64,000 bases of DNA from Tenacibaculum sp. AHE14PA (GTDB taxonomy: Bacteria; Bacteroidota; Bacteroidia; Flavobacteriales; Flavobacteriaceae). Below are positions 1 through 7,714 of the stretch, piece by piece. The DNA is taken from NCBI RefSeq assembly GCF_019278465.1, contig NZ_CP058983.1, positions 930,001-994,000 on the forward strand, written 5' to 3'. A program made the translations under genes and the position numbers. The notes under the pieces are model-generated. The model was not told the DNA's origin, did not search any database, and saw only the letters and a list, made by a program, of their open reading frames with translations. Each line of letters opens with the position of its first letter. Position 1 is the first letter of the stretch.

Positions 1-345
1 AACGTTTAACCGTTTCTAACAAATCTATATAGTTTATAGGCTTTAATAAATAATCTAAAGCGTTTTCTTTAATTGCTTTTATAGCATGCTCAGAATACGC
101 TGTTGTAAAAATAACATCAAACTTTCTTTTTTCAATTTCTTTTAATAATTGAAATCCGTTTTTATTAGGCATTTCTATATCTAAAAAAACTAATTCAGGT
201 TCGTGCTTCTCAATAGCTACAATAGCTGTATCAACGCTTTCGCATTTATCAAGTATTAAAAACTGATTTGGTAAATATCTATTTAATAACTTTTCTAAAA
301 ACTCTCTAGCATTGTATTCATCATCAACAATAATTGTTTTTATCA
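1..345 (-). CDS. LytTR-type response regulator, N-terminal part (cut by window edge)
   Basis: The 115 visible codons form a complete CheY-like receiver domain: an acidic pair at Asp8-Asp9, the predicted phosphorylated Asp56 in FLDIEMPNKNG, the conserved TTAY block, and Lys in the YLLKPI motif near residue 106. In Bacteroidetes this receiver, ending in ALDYLLKPI, is typically joined to a LytTR DNA-binding domain, which would lie outside the window; that part is inference. Such regulators normally pair with a membrane histidine kinase of the LytS/YehU type, expected further left. The ATG at 343-345 is the natural start because it places the first beta strand (KTIIVDDE) at the N terminus. Confidence 0.85.
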
Positions 346-433
346 TAGCTGTAAATTTAGTTTATTAGAGATCTTATACATTTCTGAATTAGTTTACGCT
401 GCAAATAGCCGTTTTAAAGTTATTCTAATTATT

Positions 434-1210
434 TTAAAATTTCTCAAAAACACCTAATCCGAATAAAGCAAAATCGTACTTCACCGGATCATCTTTATCT
501 AATTTTCGTAAAGAGGTATCTAATTCTAATAATGCCTTTGCATCATTTTGTTTGCGAGTTAACATTCCTAACTTTCGTGCTACATTGCCAGAATGAACAT
601 CTAAAGGGCATGATAAAACTGAAGGAGAAACACCTTTCCAAAGTCCAAAATCTACCCCTGTTTCATCATTTCTAATCATCCATCTTAGCCACATGTTAAT
701 TTTTTTAGCAGCAGAACCTTTATAAGGATCCGAAACATGTTTTGTTGTTCTTGCCGGATGCGCTATTTCAAAGAATATTTTTTTAAACTCATGAATTGCT
801 GGCTGCAAAGAATCTTCTGAAGCATGATTTGTAAAAATAGCTTCTAAACCGTTACGGTTCTCATAAATATTTTTTAAAGCCTTTATAAAAAACCTTAAAT
901 CGATAGGATTAAAAGTTCTATGAACAAACCCCTCTAACCTATCTAAATCAGAATCTTGGTGATTCATTATAAAATCGTAGGGCGAATTATCTAGTAAATC
1001 AATTATACGGTTCCCGTTTTTAACAATCATCTTTCTATTACCCCAGGCAATTGTTGCTGCTAAAAAACCAGCTATTTCAATATCTTCTTTTAATGAAAAT
1101 TTATGCGGAATAGAAATAGGGTCTTCAGCTATAAAATTAGGAGTATTAAACTCAATAACTTTGTCGTCTAAAAACTCTTTTAATTCTTTAAAATCTAAAT
1201 TCATATTCAA
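434..1210 (-). CDS. TIGR02757 family protein (DUF2400)
   Basis: A 258-residue soluble protein of the TIGR02757/DUF2400 family, whose function is unknown. Family hallmarks are visible: AGFLAATIAWGNRK near the N terminus, WLRWMIRNDE in the middle, and the block CPLDVHSGNVARKLGML followed by DPVKYDFALFGLG near the C terminus. The Asp/His-containing block suggests an enzyme-like site, but no reaction is established. No signal peptide or membrane segment is seen. A second Met two codons downstream (1202-1204) is an equally possible start. It is transcribed away from the PAS gene at 1341, with about 130 bases between them. The product name is secure; the role is not known. Confidence 0.85.
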   Translation of the reverse strand: MNMNLDFKELKEFLDDKVIEFNTPNFIAEDPISIPHKFSLKEDIEIAGFLAATIAWGNRKMIVKNGNRIIDLLDNSPYDFIMNHQDSDLDRLEGFVHRTFNPIDLRFFIKALKNIYENRNGLEAIFTNHASEDSLQPAIHEFKKIFFEIAHPARTTKHVSDPYKGSAAKKINMWLRWMIRNDETGVDFGLWKGVSPSVLSCPLDVHSGNVARKLGMLTRKQNDAKALLELDTSLRKLDKDDPVKYDFALFGLGVFEKF

Positions 1211-1340
1211 ATATAATCATATTGTATGTCTTTATACAAGTAGCTATAATCCAAGACAAAATATGTTGTACATTATTCAGTTTAAAGATTTTTAAAAACA
1301 TTAATTCCTTACTTTTACAATATTAATTAACTTAACTTCT

Positions 1341-1895
1341 ATGAAAAATAATTTGTTAGACATGATGTGCTTAGATGTGTACCTATCTTCTTTAAGCAAA
1401 GAAAAGTATGCAGAAACTAAGGCGCTAATACAACCATCTCCAAAACAAAATATTAATTTATTAAGTTGGGGAATACACGATTTATTTTTCGATAACAAAA
1501 CCAAAGAAGATATAAACAGCCTTAAAGCACTTGCAAATAATTTTAACTGGAAAAATGAAATTGCTGAAATTTTAAATGACAATGTTTACGAATCTCTTGT
1601 AATAACAAACACCAGCAAGAAAATAATTTGGGTTAGCGATGGCTTTAAAAAAATGACAGGCTACAACAAAGAATATGCTTTGCAAAAAACAGCTAACTTT
1701 TTACAAGGCAAAGAAACATCTGAAGCTACAAAAAGTAGCATTCGTAAAAAAATATTAGCCAATAAACCATTTAAAGAAGTTATTGTTAATTACAGAAAAG
1801 ACAAATCTACTTACAAATGTGAGTTGAATGTTTTTCCGTTGTTTTCTAGATCAGGAACCACTCATTTTTTAGCCTTAGAAAGAGAAGTTGCTTAA
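1341..1895 (+). CDS. PAS-domain protein, LOV-like but lacking the photoactive cysteine
   Basis: A 184-residue protein with no output domain visible. Residues 1-75 are a helical region I do not recognise; residues 77-184 form a PAS domain. The core resembles LOV domains: GFKKMTGYNKEYAL, then FLQG at 120-123, NYRKDKSTY from Asn150, and HFLALEREV at the end. In LOV photoreceptors the FLQ block is preceded by Asn-Cys-Arg; here the aligned residues are Thr117-Ala118-Asn119, so the flavin-reactive Cys is absent. The C-terminal Gln that senses flavin is Glu180. It may therefore bind a different ligand, act as a redox-type flavin PAS, or only pair with partners. ATG 1341 follows an AT-rich leader. 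The following gene begins 10 bases after its stop. Confidence 0.75.
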   Translation: MKNNLLDMMCLDVYLSSLSKEKYAETKALIQPSPKQNINLLSWGIHDLFFDNKTKEDINSLKALANNFNWKNEIAEILNDNVYESLVITNTSKKIIWVSDGFKKMTGYNKEYALQKTANFLQGKETSEATKSSIRKKILANKPFKEVIVNYRKDKSTYKCELNVFPLFSRSGTTHFLALEREVA

Positions 1896-1905
1896 CTTTA
1901 TTAAG

Positions 1906-2286
1906 ATGCAAACATTTATTCACTACTTCTTACACTTCGGGTTTCCGCTTATAATTGCCTATTTATTTTTTAAAAGTGATTGGAAAAAAGTCTACTTAAT
2001 TTTAATAGCAACCATGCTGGTAGATTTAGATCATTTATTATCTACGCCAATATTTCAGCCGAACAGATGCAGCTTCGGCTTTCATCTTTTTCACTCTTAT
2101 TTCGCCATGATTGGCTACGTAATTTTATTGTTCTTTAAAAAACCATATCGCATAATTGGTATCGGTCTTTTACTACACATGCTTACCGATTTAATAGATT
2201 GCCTGTTTATGTACAACAACTGCAAAACGTGTTACGAAAACACTCCAGCAACATCAGTTTTAAAGTTTATAACAGCACTCTTTTAA
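1906..2286 (+). CDS. DUF6122 family membrane protein
   Basis: About 126 residues with three or four hydrophobic helices. The family pattern is clear: an N-terminal FIHYFLHFGFP, the acidic VDLDHLL block, PIFQPNRCSFGFHLFH, and a C-terminal HMLTDLIDC segment. The conserved Asp/His groups lying at membrane boundaries suggest a metal site, resembling the metal-dependent hydrolase YdjM/LexA-regulated group, but no activity is established for DUF6122. I chose the ATG at 1906 because translation from there gives the usual MQTFIHY start; an in-frame TTG at 1888 would overlap the PAS gene. It is probably co-transcribed with the PAS gene ten bases upstream. Confidence 0.8.
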   Translation: MQTFIHYFLHFGFPLIIAYLFFKSDWKKVYLILIATMLVDLDHLLSTPIFQPNRCSFGFHLFHSYFAMIGYVILLFFKKPYRIIGIGLLLHMLTDLIDCLFMYNNCKTCYENTPATSVLKFITALF

Positions 2287-2317
2287 AACAAAATAAGCAC
2301 TAGCTATAAATTTATTT

Positions 2318-2404
2318 GAAGCTATTTCCCGCTTTACGCACTCGCTTTTTTTTTGAAAAAAAACCAAAAAAAGAGCTCAAACAAATGCTTCAATCGGGGC
2401 TAAA
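2318..2404 (-). repeat. Dispersed repeat family A, copy 1
   Basis: Read on the minus strand it begins TTTAGCCCCGATTGAAGC and ends AAAGCGGGAAATAGCTTC, with a poly-T/poly-A pair in the middle that could fold as a hairpin. The two ends match copy 2 at 14579-14652, and the inner parts match the element at 6884-6958. No open reading frame lies in it. It occupies the intergenic space between two convergent genes. Confidence 0.7.
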
Positions 2405-2470
2405 AACCTATGATACAATTTTAAAAAATTAAAACTTGTTAAAAAATATTTCACCCTAAAAACCGAATCC

Positions 2471-2557
2471 GTCAAACTGAATTTATTTCAGTTTCACATC
2501 CTATTTTGCCATCCTTCTTAATTTTATGCGATGCTGAAATAAATTCAGCATGACGTT
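2471..2557. repeat. Inverted repeat family C (ACTGAATTTATTTCAG arms)
   Basis: The left arm (about 2471-2497) and right arm (about 2530-2555) are near-complements built on GCTGAATTTATTTCAGC, and each arm is itself a small palindrome. About 30 bases separate them. The pair lies between convergent genes and could act as a transcript-end hairpin. No protein is encoded. The remainder of 2287-2598 holds only repeat A and AT-rich sequence. Confidence 0.6.
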
Positions 2558-2598
2558 TATATCTAAAAAAACACTTTATTAAAAGTTTAAACAGGCTC

Positions 2599-3336
2599 TT
2601 ATTCTTTTAGTTTTAAATCGCAATACCAAAAACTAGTGTCGTAATTTTTAACTTTTTCTGACGTGCCTTTATGACAGTTCTGAGAATCATCTTTATTTAA
2701 CGTATATGATTTTAGCAATTTCTCACCTATTTCAAATTCAATTGGTTTACTAAAAATTGGTCCGTCAAAACAAAAAGTATGAAACTCACCATTTTCACCA
2801 CAAACATCAACATCATCTGGTAATTCATTTATAAAATCTTCATCAATGATTCTACCAACAAATTCTTCTCCTAGTTTTTTAGCATTTACACAAACCGTAA
2901 TCGTTTTAAAACCGAGTGCTAAAAATTCTCTCAATAATTCTTTCGTGTCTTGTTTCCATAACGGATACACGCCTGTAATACCAACTTCTTGTAATTTTGT
3001 ATCTCTGTATTTTCTTAAATCTTCTAAGAATATATCTCCAAAAACAGCATGATTTAATCCTATTAATTTTAACTCTGCAGTTTTTTCAAGCATTTTCTCA
3101 TTATACAAATCCATCGTTACATCCGCAGGGAAATATATTTTCTCTAAAGGAATACCAATGCTTTCTGCTTGTGCTTCTAATAAGTTTTCATGAAGTCCGT
3201 GCATAGAAACACGTTGATAATCTTCGTTTACATTCGTTATCAACTTTTCGATATGATATTCTTTTTGCTGCAATACTTTATACAATGCAAATGCCGAATC
3301 TTTTCCTGAACTCCAATTAAAATATGCTTTTTTCAT
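2599..3336 (-). CDS. Dph6-like ATP pyrophosphatase (ATP_bind_4 family), paralogue 1
   Basis: A 245-residue soluble enzyme of the adenine nucleotide alpha-hydrolase fold. The PP-loop SSGKDS (residues 9-14) should bind ATP. Family blocks follow: FGDIFLEDLRKYRD, YPLW, and the signature DVCGENGEFHTFCFDGP. Eukaryotic and archaeal members amidate diphthine on elongation factor 2; bacteria lack diphthamide, so the real substrate here is unknown and the name diphthine-ammonia ligase should not be applied literally. The C-terminal 40 residues extend beyond the core and are rich in Lys, Ser and Asp. A second, shorter paralogue lies at 20565-21215. It lies downstream of rimO in the same direction but is separated from it by a terminator. 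Confidence 0.8.
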   Translation of the reverse strand: MKKAYFNWSSGKDSAFALYKVLQQKEYHIEKLITNVNEDYQRVSMHGLHENLLEAQAESIGIPLEKIYFPADVTMDLYNEKMLEKTAELKLIGLNHAVFGDIFLEDLRKYRDTKLQEVGITGVYPLWKQDTKELLREFLALGFKTITVCVNAKKLGEEFVGRIIDEDFINELPDDVDVCGENGEFHTFCFDGPIFSKPIEFEIGEKLLKSYTLNKDDSQNCHKGTSEKVKNYDTSFWYCDLKLKE

Positions 3337-3364
3337 AAGGCTAAATTATAGAATTTAAAGCATA

Positions 3365-3391
3365 AAAAATCCCGCTAAAAGCAGGATTTTG
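3365..3391 (-). terminator. rimO terminator
   Basis: The hairpin AAAATCC(C)GC / GC(A)GGATTTT spans 3366-3390, with a T-run on the minus-strand 3' side, ten bases beyond the rimO stop. It separates rimO from the Dph6-like gene, which must then have its own promoter. Confidence 0.7.
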
Positions 3392-3400
3392 AATTCTTAA

Positions 3401-4753
3401 TTATTTTCTCTTTTGATTTAAGCTCGTTGGCTTTTCTTGCTTCACTAACGGAGTTCCGTACAAATCAAAATCACCAGCTTCATCAATTTTAATATCTATA
3501 AATTCACCTAGTTTTATATAATGTTTCGTAGCATCTACAATTACATCGTTATCTACATCTGGCGAATCAAATTCTGTACGACCGTAAAAATATTCTCCGT
3601 CTTTTCTATCAAATAAACAACGGAAAGTTTTTCCGATTTTTGCTTGATTTAATTCCCAAGAAATTTGAGATTGTACTTCCATAATTTCGTTTACACGACG
3701 GAACTTTACATCCGCAGGTACATCATCTTCTAAAACAAAAGCACCAGTATTTTCTTCATGAGAATACTCAAAAGCTCCCATTCTTTCAAAACGCATTTCT
3801 TCTACCCAGTCTTTTAATTCCTGAAACTGCTCTTCAGTTTCTCCCGGATATCCAACAATTAAAGTAGTACGGATTGCCATATTTGGCACCGCTTCTCTAA
3901 ACTTATGAATCAACGATGTTGTTTTTTCGTGGGTTGTACCACGCTTCATCGATTTTAAAATCTCGGTGTTTATATGCTGTAACGGAATATCTAAATAATT
4001 ACAAACCTTCGGTTCGTTTTTCATTACATCTAATACATCCATCGGAAAACCTGTAGGAAACGCATAATGCAAACGAATCCATTCTATTCCGTCAACCTTT
4101 ACCAATTCTTTTAATAAATCAGCTAAAGCACGTTTTTTATAAATATCTAATCCGTAATAGGTTAAATCTTGTGCTATTAACATCAATTCTTTAATTCCTT
4201 TCTTTGCTAACTTTGTAGCTTCAATAACAATTTCTTCAATTGGTGTCGATTTATGTTTTCCTCTCATTAAAGGAATTGCACAGAAAGAACATGGGCGATC
4301 ACAACCTTCAGCAATTTTTAAATAAGCATAATGTTTTGGTGTTGTTGTTAAACGCTCACCAATTAACTCGTGTTTATAATCTGCTTCTAATACTTTTAAT
4401 AATTCTGGTAACTCATGTGTACCAAAATACTGATCTACATTTTTAATTTCATTCTCTAAATCTGGCTTATAACGCTCACTTAAACAACCAGAAACAAATA
4501 CTTTGTCTATTTCTCCTGCTTCTTTACGCTGTGCATAATGCAAAATAGTATCAATACTTTCCTCTTTAGCCTTACCTATAAAACCACAAGTATTAATTAC
4601 AACAATATTACCATCATCTTCTGGGTCTTCATGAACTACGTTTTTACCGTTGGCTTTTAATTGTCCCATTAAAACTTCACTATCATAAATATTTTTAGAA
4701 CAGCCTAAGGTAACTACGTTTATTTTATTTTGCTTTGGTGATTTTGTGCGCAT
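3401..4753 (-). CDS. rimO: Ribosomal protein S12 methylthiotransferase RimO
   Basis: A 450-residue radical-SAM methylthiotransferase that thiomethylates the conserved Asp of ribosomal protein uS12. Domains in order: the N-terminal UPF0004/MTTase domain (VVTLGCSKNIYDSEVL, with further Cys in INTCGF and VSGCLSERY) that holds the auxiliary 4Fe-4S cluster; the radical-SAM domain with CxxxCxxC in CDRPCSFCAIPLMRGKHKS; and a C-terminal TRAM domain. SFCAIP followed by MRGKH distinguishes RimO from the tRNA enzyme MiaB. Full length. It follows ftsY in the same direction, a common Bacteroidetes arrangement, though a convergent gene and terminators lie between them here. Confidence 0.97.
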   Translation of the reverse strand: MRTKSPKQNKINVVTLGCSKNIYDSEVLMGQLKANGKNVVHEDPEDDGNIVVINTCGFIGKAKEESIDTILHYAQRKEAGEIDKVFVSGCLSERYKPDLENEIKNVDQYFGTHELPELLKVLEADYKHELIGERLTTTPKHYAYLKIAEGCDRPCSFCAIPLMRGKHKSTPIEEIVIEATKLAKKGIKELMLIAQDLTYYGLDIYKKRALADLLKELVKVDGIEWIRLHYAFPTGFPMDVLDVMKNEPKVCNYLDIPLQHINTEILKSMKRGTTHEKTTSLIHKFREAVPNMAIRTTLIVGYPGETEEQFQELKDWVEEMRFERMGAFEYSHEENTGAFVLEDDVPADVKFRRVNEIMEVQSQISWELNQAKIGKTFRCLFDRKDGEYFYGRTEFDSPDVDNDVIVDATKHYIKLGEFIDIKIDEAGDFDLYGTPLVKQEKPTSLNQKRK

Positions 4754-4775
4754 TATACTATAAAAATTTAGAGTG

Positions 4776-4783
4776 CAAAGATA
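4776..4783 (-). promoter_or_regulatory. -7 promoter element of rimO
   Basis: The minus strand reads TATCTTTG, a full match to the Bacteroidetes -7 consensus TAnnTTTG, 23 bases upstream of the rimO ATG. No clear TTTG -33 element is found at the usual 19-base spacing. Confidence 0.5.
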
Positions 4784-5049
4784 CGTTTTAAATATATCTT
4801 TCTATTTTAAAATTAAAAGAAGCATGGCCTTATTTTACAAAGGGTTTTCTTTTTAAAAAAATTAAAAACTATTATTCAATACATTTAATTTAAATAAAAA
4901 CATTCTATTAGTCAACTATTATAACGCTTATACCTAGTAAAACAATATATAAAACTATAAAAACACAACTAATTAACATTAAAAAATAAGAAAATCTAAA
5001 ATAAACGGCACAAACATTGATTAAAATTCTTAAGTAAAACAAAAAAACT

Positions 5050-5769
5050 ATGAAAAAAATACTACTCGTAACAGTCTTTAGTATTATCACATTAAATTTA
5101 AAAGCTCAAAGTAAAAAGTATTCCTACCTCAAAAAAAACAAAGAAGAGACAACACTTAATTTGCTAATGAGAAAAATGAACCTATCATTTGCTTTAAAAG
5201 GAGAAGTATTACCCTCCATAGGTAATGTTTTTATTTTTGGATGGAATATACTCGTTAGTGGTGATAAAAAGGATGAAAATGGTAAAAGAATTTTGGTTGA
5301 CGGTAAAGCTGTACCTATATGCGCAGGATGTGAAATAGATTTTATACAAAATAATGGCGGTGGAGAAATTAAACTAGATTATTATTTAACACCTGGTATT
5401 GTAATTTCAGGCGGAATAAACTCTACTGGTTATGACAAGTACTATTTTGGAGAAAATATAAACCATAAAGGTTATTTCTTTGAAACTCAATTAAAACCAA
5501 ATCTAAATTCTGATTTCTATTTCTTTGGACAAGTTGGTAGAACAAAATCTATTTTTTTACAAAATGATGAGATAATTAAACATGCACAATACGCCACTGG
5601 TTTTGGAGTTGGAAATGATTATTATGGGTTTGATATAGGTGCAAATTTCTTTGGAGCATCAAATGAAATGAAACAAAAATTATTAGAAAACACTACTGTA
5701 ACTAATATACAAAAATCTTATTTAGAATCCGTAAGAGTAATGCTACGCTTAACTATAAAAGTCTTTTAA
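5050..5769 (+). CDS. Unrecognised envelope protein, probable outer-membrane beta-barrel
   Basis: 239 residues with a Sec signal peptide (MKKILLVTVFSIITLNLKAQ, cleavage probably after KAQ). The mature part has alternating aromatic/polar strands rich in Tyr, Phe and Gly and ends in Phe (TIKVF), the pattern of outer-membrane beta-barrels. A PICAGCEID segment with two Cys lies near residue 95. I do not recognise the family. It stands alone: rimO diverges to the left and ftsY converges on the right across a shared terminator. The roughly 296 bases upstream are very AT-rich, and I see no other gene there. Confidence 0.6.
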   Translation: MKKILLVTVFSIITLNLKAQSKKYSYLKKNKEETTLNLLMRKMNLSFALKGEVLPSIGNVFIFGWNILVSGDKKDENGKRILVDGKAVPICAGCEIDFIQNNGGGEIKLDYYLTPGIVISGGINSTGYDKYYFGENINHKGYFFETQLKPNLNSDFYFFGQVGRTKSIFLQNDEIIKHAQYATGFGVGNDYYGFDIGANFFGASNEMKQKLLENTTVTNIQKSYLESVRVMLRLTIKVF

Positions 5770-5797
5770 CTGTAGATTATAAGCTTATAGCTTAAAA

Positions 5798-5828
5798 CAA
5801 AAAAACTCCTTTCAAGGAGTTTTTTTTG
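5798..5828. terminator. Bidirectional terminator between the envelope protein gene and ftsY
   Basis: A ten-base perfect stem, AAAAACTCCT (5801-5810) and AGGAGTTTTT (5815-5824), with loop TTCA, flanked by A- and T-runs. It sits between two convergent genes and can serve both. Confidence 0.85.
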
Positions 5829-5845
5829 TTCTATTATCATGACAC

Positions 5846-6799
5846 CTATTTAAAAAAAGAATCTACAAACTCGTATTTATTAAACACTTGTAAATCGTCT
5901 ATTCCTTCTCCTACTCCGATATATTTTACGGGTATTTTAAATTGATCTGAAATACCAATTACAACACCTCCTTTTGCTGTTCCATCTAATTTGGTAACTG
6001 CCAAAGAAGTAACTTCTGTTGCTTTGGTAAACTGTTTTGCTTGTTCAAAAGCATTTTGACCTGTAGAACCGTCTAAAACCAATAAAACGTCATGTGGTGC
6101 ATCTGGAATCACCTTTTGCATTACACGTTTAATCTTCGTTAACTCATTCATTAAATTAACTTTATTGTGTAAACGACCTGCGGTATCTATAATTATTACA
6201 TCTGCATCTTGATTTACACCCGACTTTACCGTATCAAACGCTACAGAAGCAGGATCAGAACCCATTTCTTGACGAATTATAGGAACATCTGTTCTATCTG
6301 CCCAAACCTGTAATTGATCTATTGCAGCCGCTCTAAACGTATCTGCTGCTCCAAGAACAACTTTTAATCCTTGCTTTTTAAACTGAGATGCTAATTTACC
6401 AATCGTAGTTGTTTTACCTGCTCCGTTTACTCCCACCACCATTATTACATATGGCTTTGTGTTTGCTGGAACGGTAAATTCGGTATCGTCTTTTGTGTTT
6501 GTCTCAGAAAGTAAACCTGCAATTTCTTCTCTTAAAATCTGATTTAACTCTTCTGTTCCTACGTATTTATCTTTAGCAACCCTAGTTTCAATTCTTTCGA
6601 TAATTTTTAACGTAGTATCTACACCAACATCAGAAGAGACTAATACTTCTTCTAAATTATCTAAAACATCATCATCTACTGTTGTTTTTCCGGCAACAGC
6701 TTTAGATAGTTTAGAGAAAAAACTAGATTTTGTTTTCTCTAATCCTTTGTCTAATGTTTCTTTTTTCTCTTTTGAGAAGATTTTCTTAAAAAAACTCAT
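5846..6799 (-). CDS. ftsY: Signal recognition particle receptor FtsY
   Basis: A 317-residue SRP GTPase that docks ribosome-SRP complexes at the inner membrane. A short charged N-terminal stretch (MSFFKKIFSKEKKE) replaces the long acidic A domain of the E. coli protein. It is followed by the N domain, then the G domain with P-loop GVNGAGKTTTIGKLA, DTAGR and TKLDG, and ends with GEGIDDLQVFNKYEFVDSFF. It is the next gene after rpmB-rpmG-DUF4295 on the same strand, a synteny typical of Bacteroidetes, but a terminator and a repeat element lie between. Confidence 0.97.
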   Translation of the reverse strand: MSFFKKIFSKEKKETLDKGLEKTKSSFFSKLSKAVAGKTTVDDDVLDNLEEVLVSSDVGVDTTLKIIERIETRVAKDKYVGTEELNQILREEIAGLLSETNTKDDTEFTVPANTKPYVIMVVGVNGAGKTTTIGKLASQFKKQGLKVVLGAADTFRAAAIDQLQVWADRTDVPIIRQEMGSDPASVAFDTVKSGVNQDADVIIIDTAGRLHNKVNLMNELTKIKRVMQKVIPDAPHDVLLVLDGSTGQNAFEQAKQFTKATEVTSLAVTKLDGTAKGGVVIGISDQFKIPVKYIGVGEGIDDLQVFNKYEFVDSFFK

Positions 6800-6883
6800 A
6801 GTTAAATTTTATAATCGTTTATATAGGTTAAAAACTATACCAAACTTATTATATAGTCAAATTGTCATTACACGATTACTTTC

Positions 6884-6958
6884 GCGTTAAGGATTGCGGC
6901 ATTGTTGAAGCTCCTCGCAGAGAGCGACTGCCAAAAGCCTGACCCGAAGGGTAACGCT
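6884..6958. repeat. Dispersed repeat family A, divergent copy
   Basis: It begins CGCGTTAAGGATTGCGGC and ends CCTGACCCGAAGGGTAACGC. Its inner blocks GATTGCGGCATTGTTGAAGC and AGCGACTGCCAAAAGCCTGA match copy 1 (2318-2404, minus strand) in GATTGAAGCATTTGTTTGAG and AGCGAGTGCGTAAAGCGGGA. The outer ends differ and are mutually complementary over GCGTTA/TAACGC. It lies between the rpmB operon terminator and ftsY. Confidence 0.6.
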
Positions 6959-6983
6959 CAAAAATACAGTTTTTTAGCACAAA

Positions 6984-7018
6984 AAAAAAGCTACTCTCTA
7001 ATGAAAGTAGCTTTTGTT
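6984..7018 (-). terminator. Terminator of the rpmB-rpmG-DUF4295 operon
   Basis: The stem AAAAAGCTAC (6986-6995) with GTAGCTTTTG (7007-7016) has an 11-base loop and a T-run when read on the minus strand. It starts about 20 bases after the DUF4295 stop. Confidence 0.8.
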
Positions 7019-7036
7019 TATTTTGTAGTAAAAGTA

Positions 7037-7189
7037 TTAATTTTTCGCGATAAAATCATTTACTTTTGCAGGATCCATAATAGCTTCAACAAATGTGTAA
7101 GCTCCTGTTTTTGGAGATTTTACCATTTTAATCGCTTTAGTTAACCTTTTTGCGCCTGTTTGTAACGATGCTACTGATTTCTTTGCCAT
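7037..7189 (-). CDS. DUF4295 domain-containing protein (small ribosome-associated candidate)
   Basis: A 50-codon gene starting MAKKSVASLQTGAKRLTKAI and ending VNDFIAKN. This small basic protein is recognised as DUF4295. The family is found in Bacteroidetes, always beside rpmB and rpmG. Its size, charge and place in a ribosomal protein operon suggest a ribosome-bound protein; that is inference. It lies 37 bases downstream of rpmG and ends just before the operon terminator. A reading frame on the opposite strand here overlaps both it and a repeat and is not credible. Confidence 0.9.
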   Translation of the reverse strand: MAKKSVASLQTGAKRLTKAIKMVKSPKTGAYTFVEAIMDPAKVNDFIAKN

Positions 7190-7226
7190 GTTATATGGGT
7201 TATTTAAAGTTTAAAAAAACTTATAA

Positions 7227-7409
7227 TTATTTAATTTCTTTATGAACTGTCATCTTCTTTAAGATAGAATTAAATTTCTTTAATTCCATTCTATCTGGAG
7301 TGTTCTTTTTGTTCTTTGTAGTAATATAACGTGAAGTTCCTGGTTTACCAGTTGCTTTGTGTTCAGTACATTCTAAAATAACCTGAACTCTGTTTCCTTT
7401 TTTTGCCAT
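7227..7409 (-). CDS. rpmG: 50S ribosomal protein L33 (bL33)
   Basis: 60 residues starting [19 protein letters not shown] and including [20 protein letters not shown], the bL33 signature. The zinc-binding Cys pairs of the C+ form are not present; only one Cys (ECTEH) is seen, so this is a zinc-independent (C-) form. It lies between rpmB (27 bases upstream) and DUF4295. Confidence 0.97.
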   Translation of the reverse strand: MAKKGNRVQVILECTEHKATGKPGTSRYITTKNKKNTPDRMELKKFNSILKKMTVHKEIK

Positions 7410-7436
7410 CTCTGTAAAATTTTATCTAGTAAGGAA

Positions 7437-7676
7437 TTACTTAGTTAAGAAACCGTTTACTCTAGCATCTTTAATTACTGCAGAGATTCCTTTTTTATTA
7501 ATATTTTTTAATGCAGAAGCAGATACTTTTAAAGTAATCCATTTATCTTCTTCTGGTATATAAAAACGCTTAGTCATTAAATTAGCGTTAAATTTTCTTT
7601 TAGTTCTATTTAATGCGTGAGAAACATTGTTCCCAACCATAGCTTTTTTTCCTGTAAGTTCACAAACTCTAGACAT
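7437..7676 (-). CDS. rpmB: 50S ribosomal protein L28 (bL28)
   Basis: 79 residues from MSRVCELTGKKAMVGNNVSH to ARVNGFLTK, full length for bL28. The frame is open to an ATG at 7727, but that codon lies upstream of the promoter's -7 element (7715-7722), so the transcript cannot contain it. The MSRVCELTG start is the family's normal one. First gene of the rpmB-rpmG-DUF4295 operon. Confidence 0.97.
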   Translation of the reverse strand: MSRVCELTGKKAMVGNNVSHALNRTKRKFNANLMTKRFYIPEEDKWITLKVSASALKNINKKGISAVIKDARVNGFLTK

Positions 7677-7714
7677 CTTCTTGACAGTTTTTAGTATTAT
7701 TTCTAAACGAGGTG

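Noticed and set aside
1301..1582. 93-codon frame on the minus strand
   Set aside because: It lies antisense to the N-terminal part of the PAS gene, has low-complexity hydrophobic content from reversed AT-rich codons, and resembles no family.
4908..5090. 60-codon hydrophobic frame on the minus strand
   Set aside because: It overlaps the signal peptide of the 5050 gene on the opposite strand and consists of AT-rich sequence that yields Ile/Val/Phe by composition alone.
6902..7144. 80-codon frame on the plus strand
   Set aside because: It spans repeat A, a terminator and the antisense of the well-supported DUF4295 gene.
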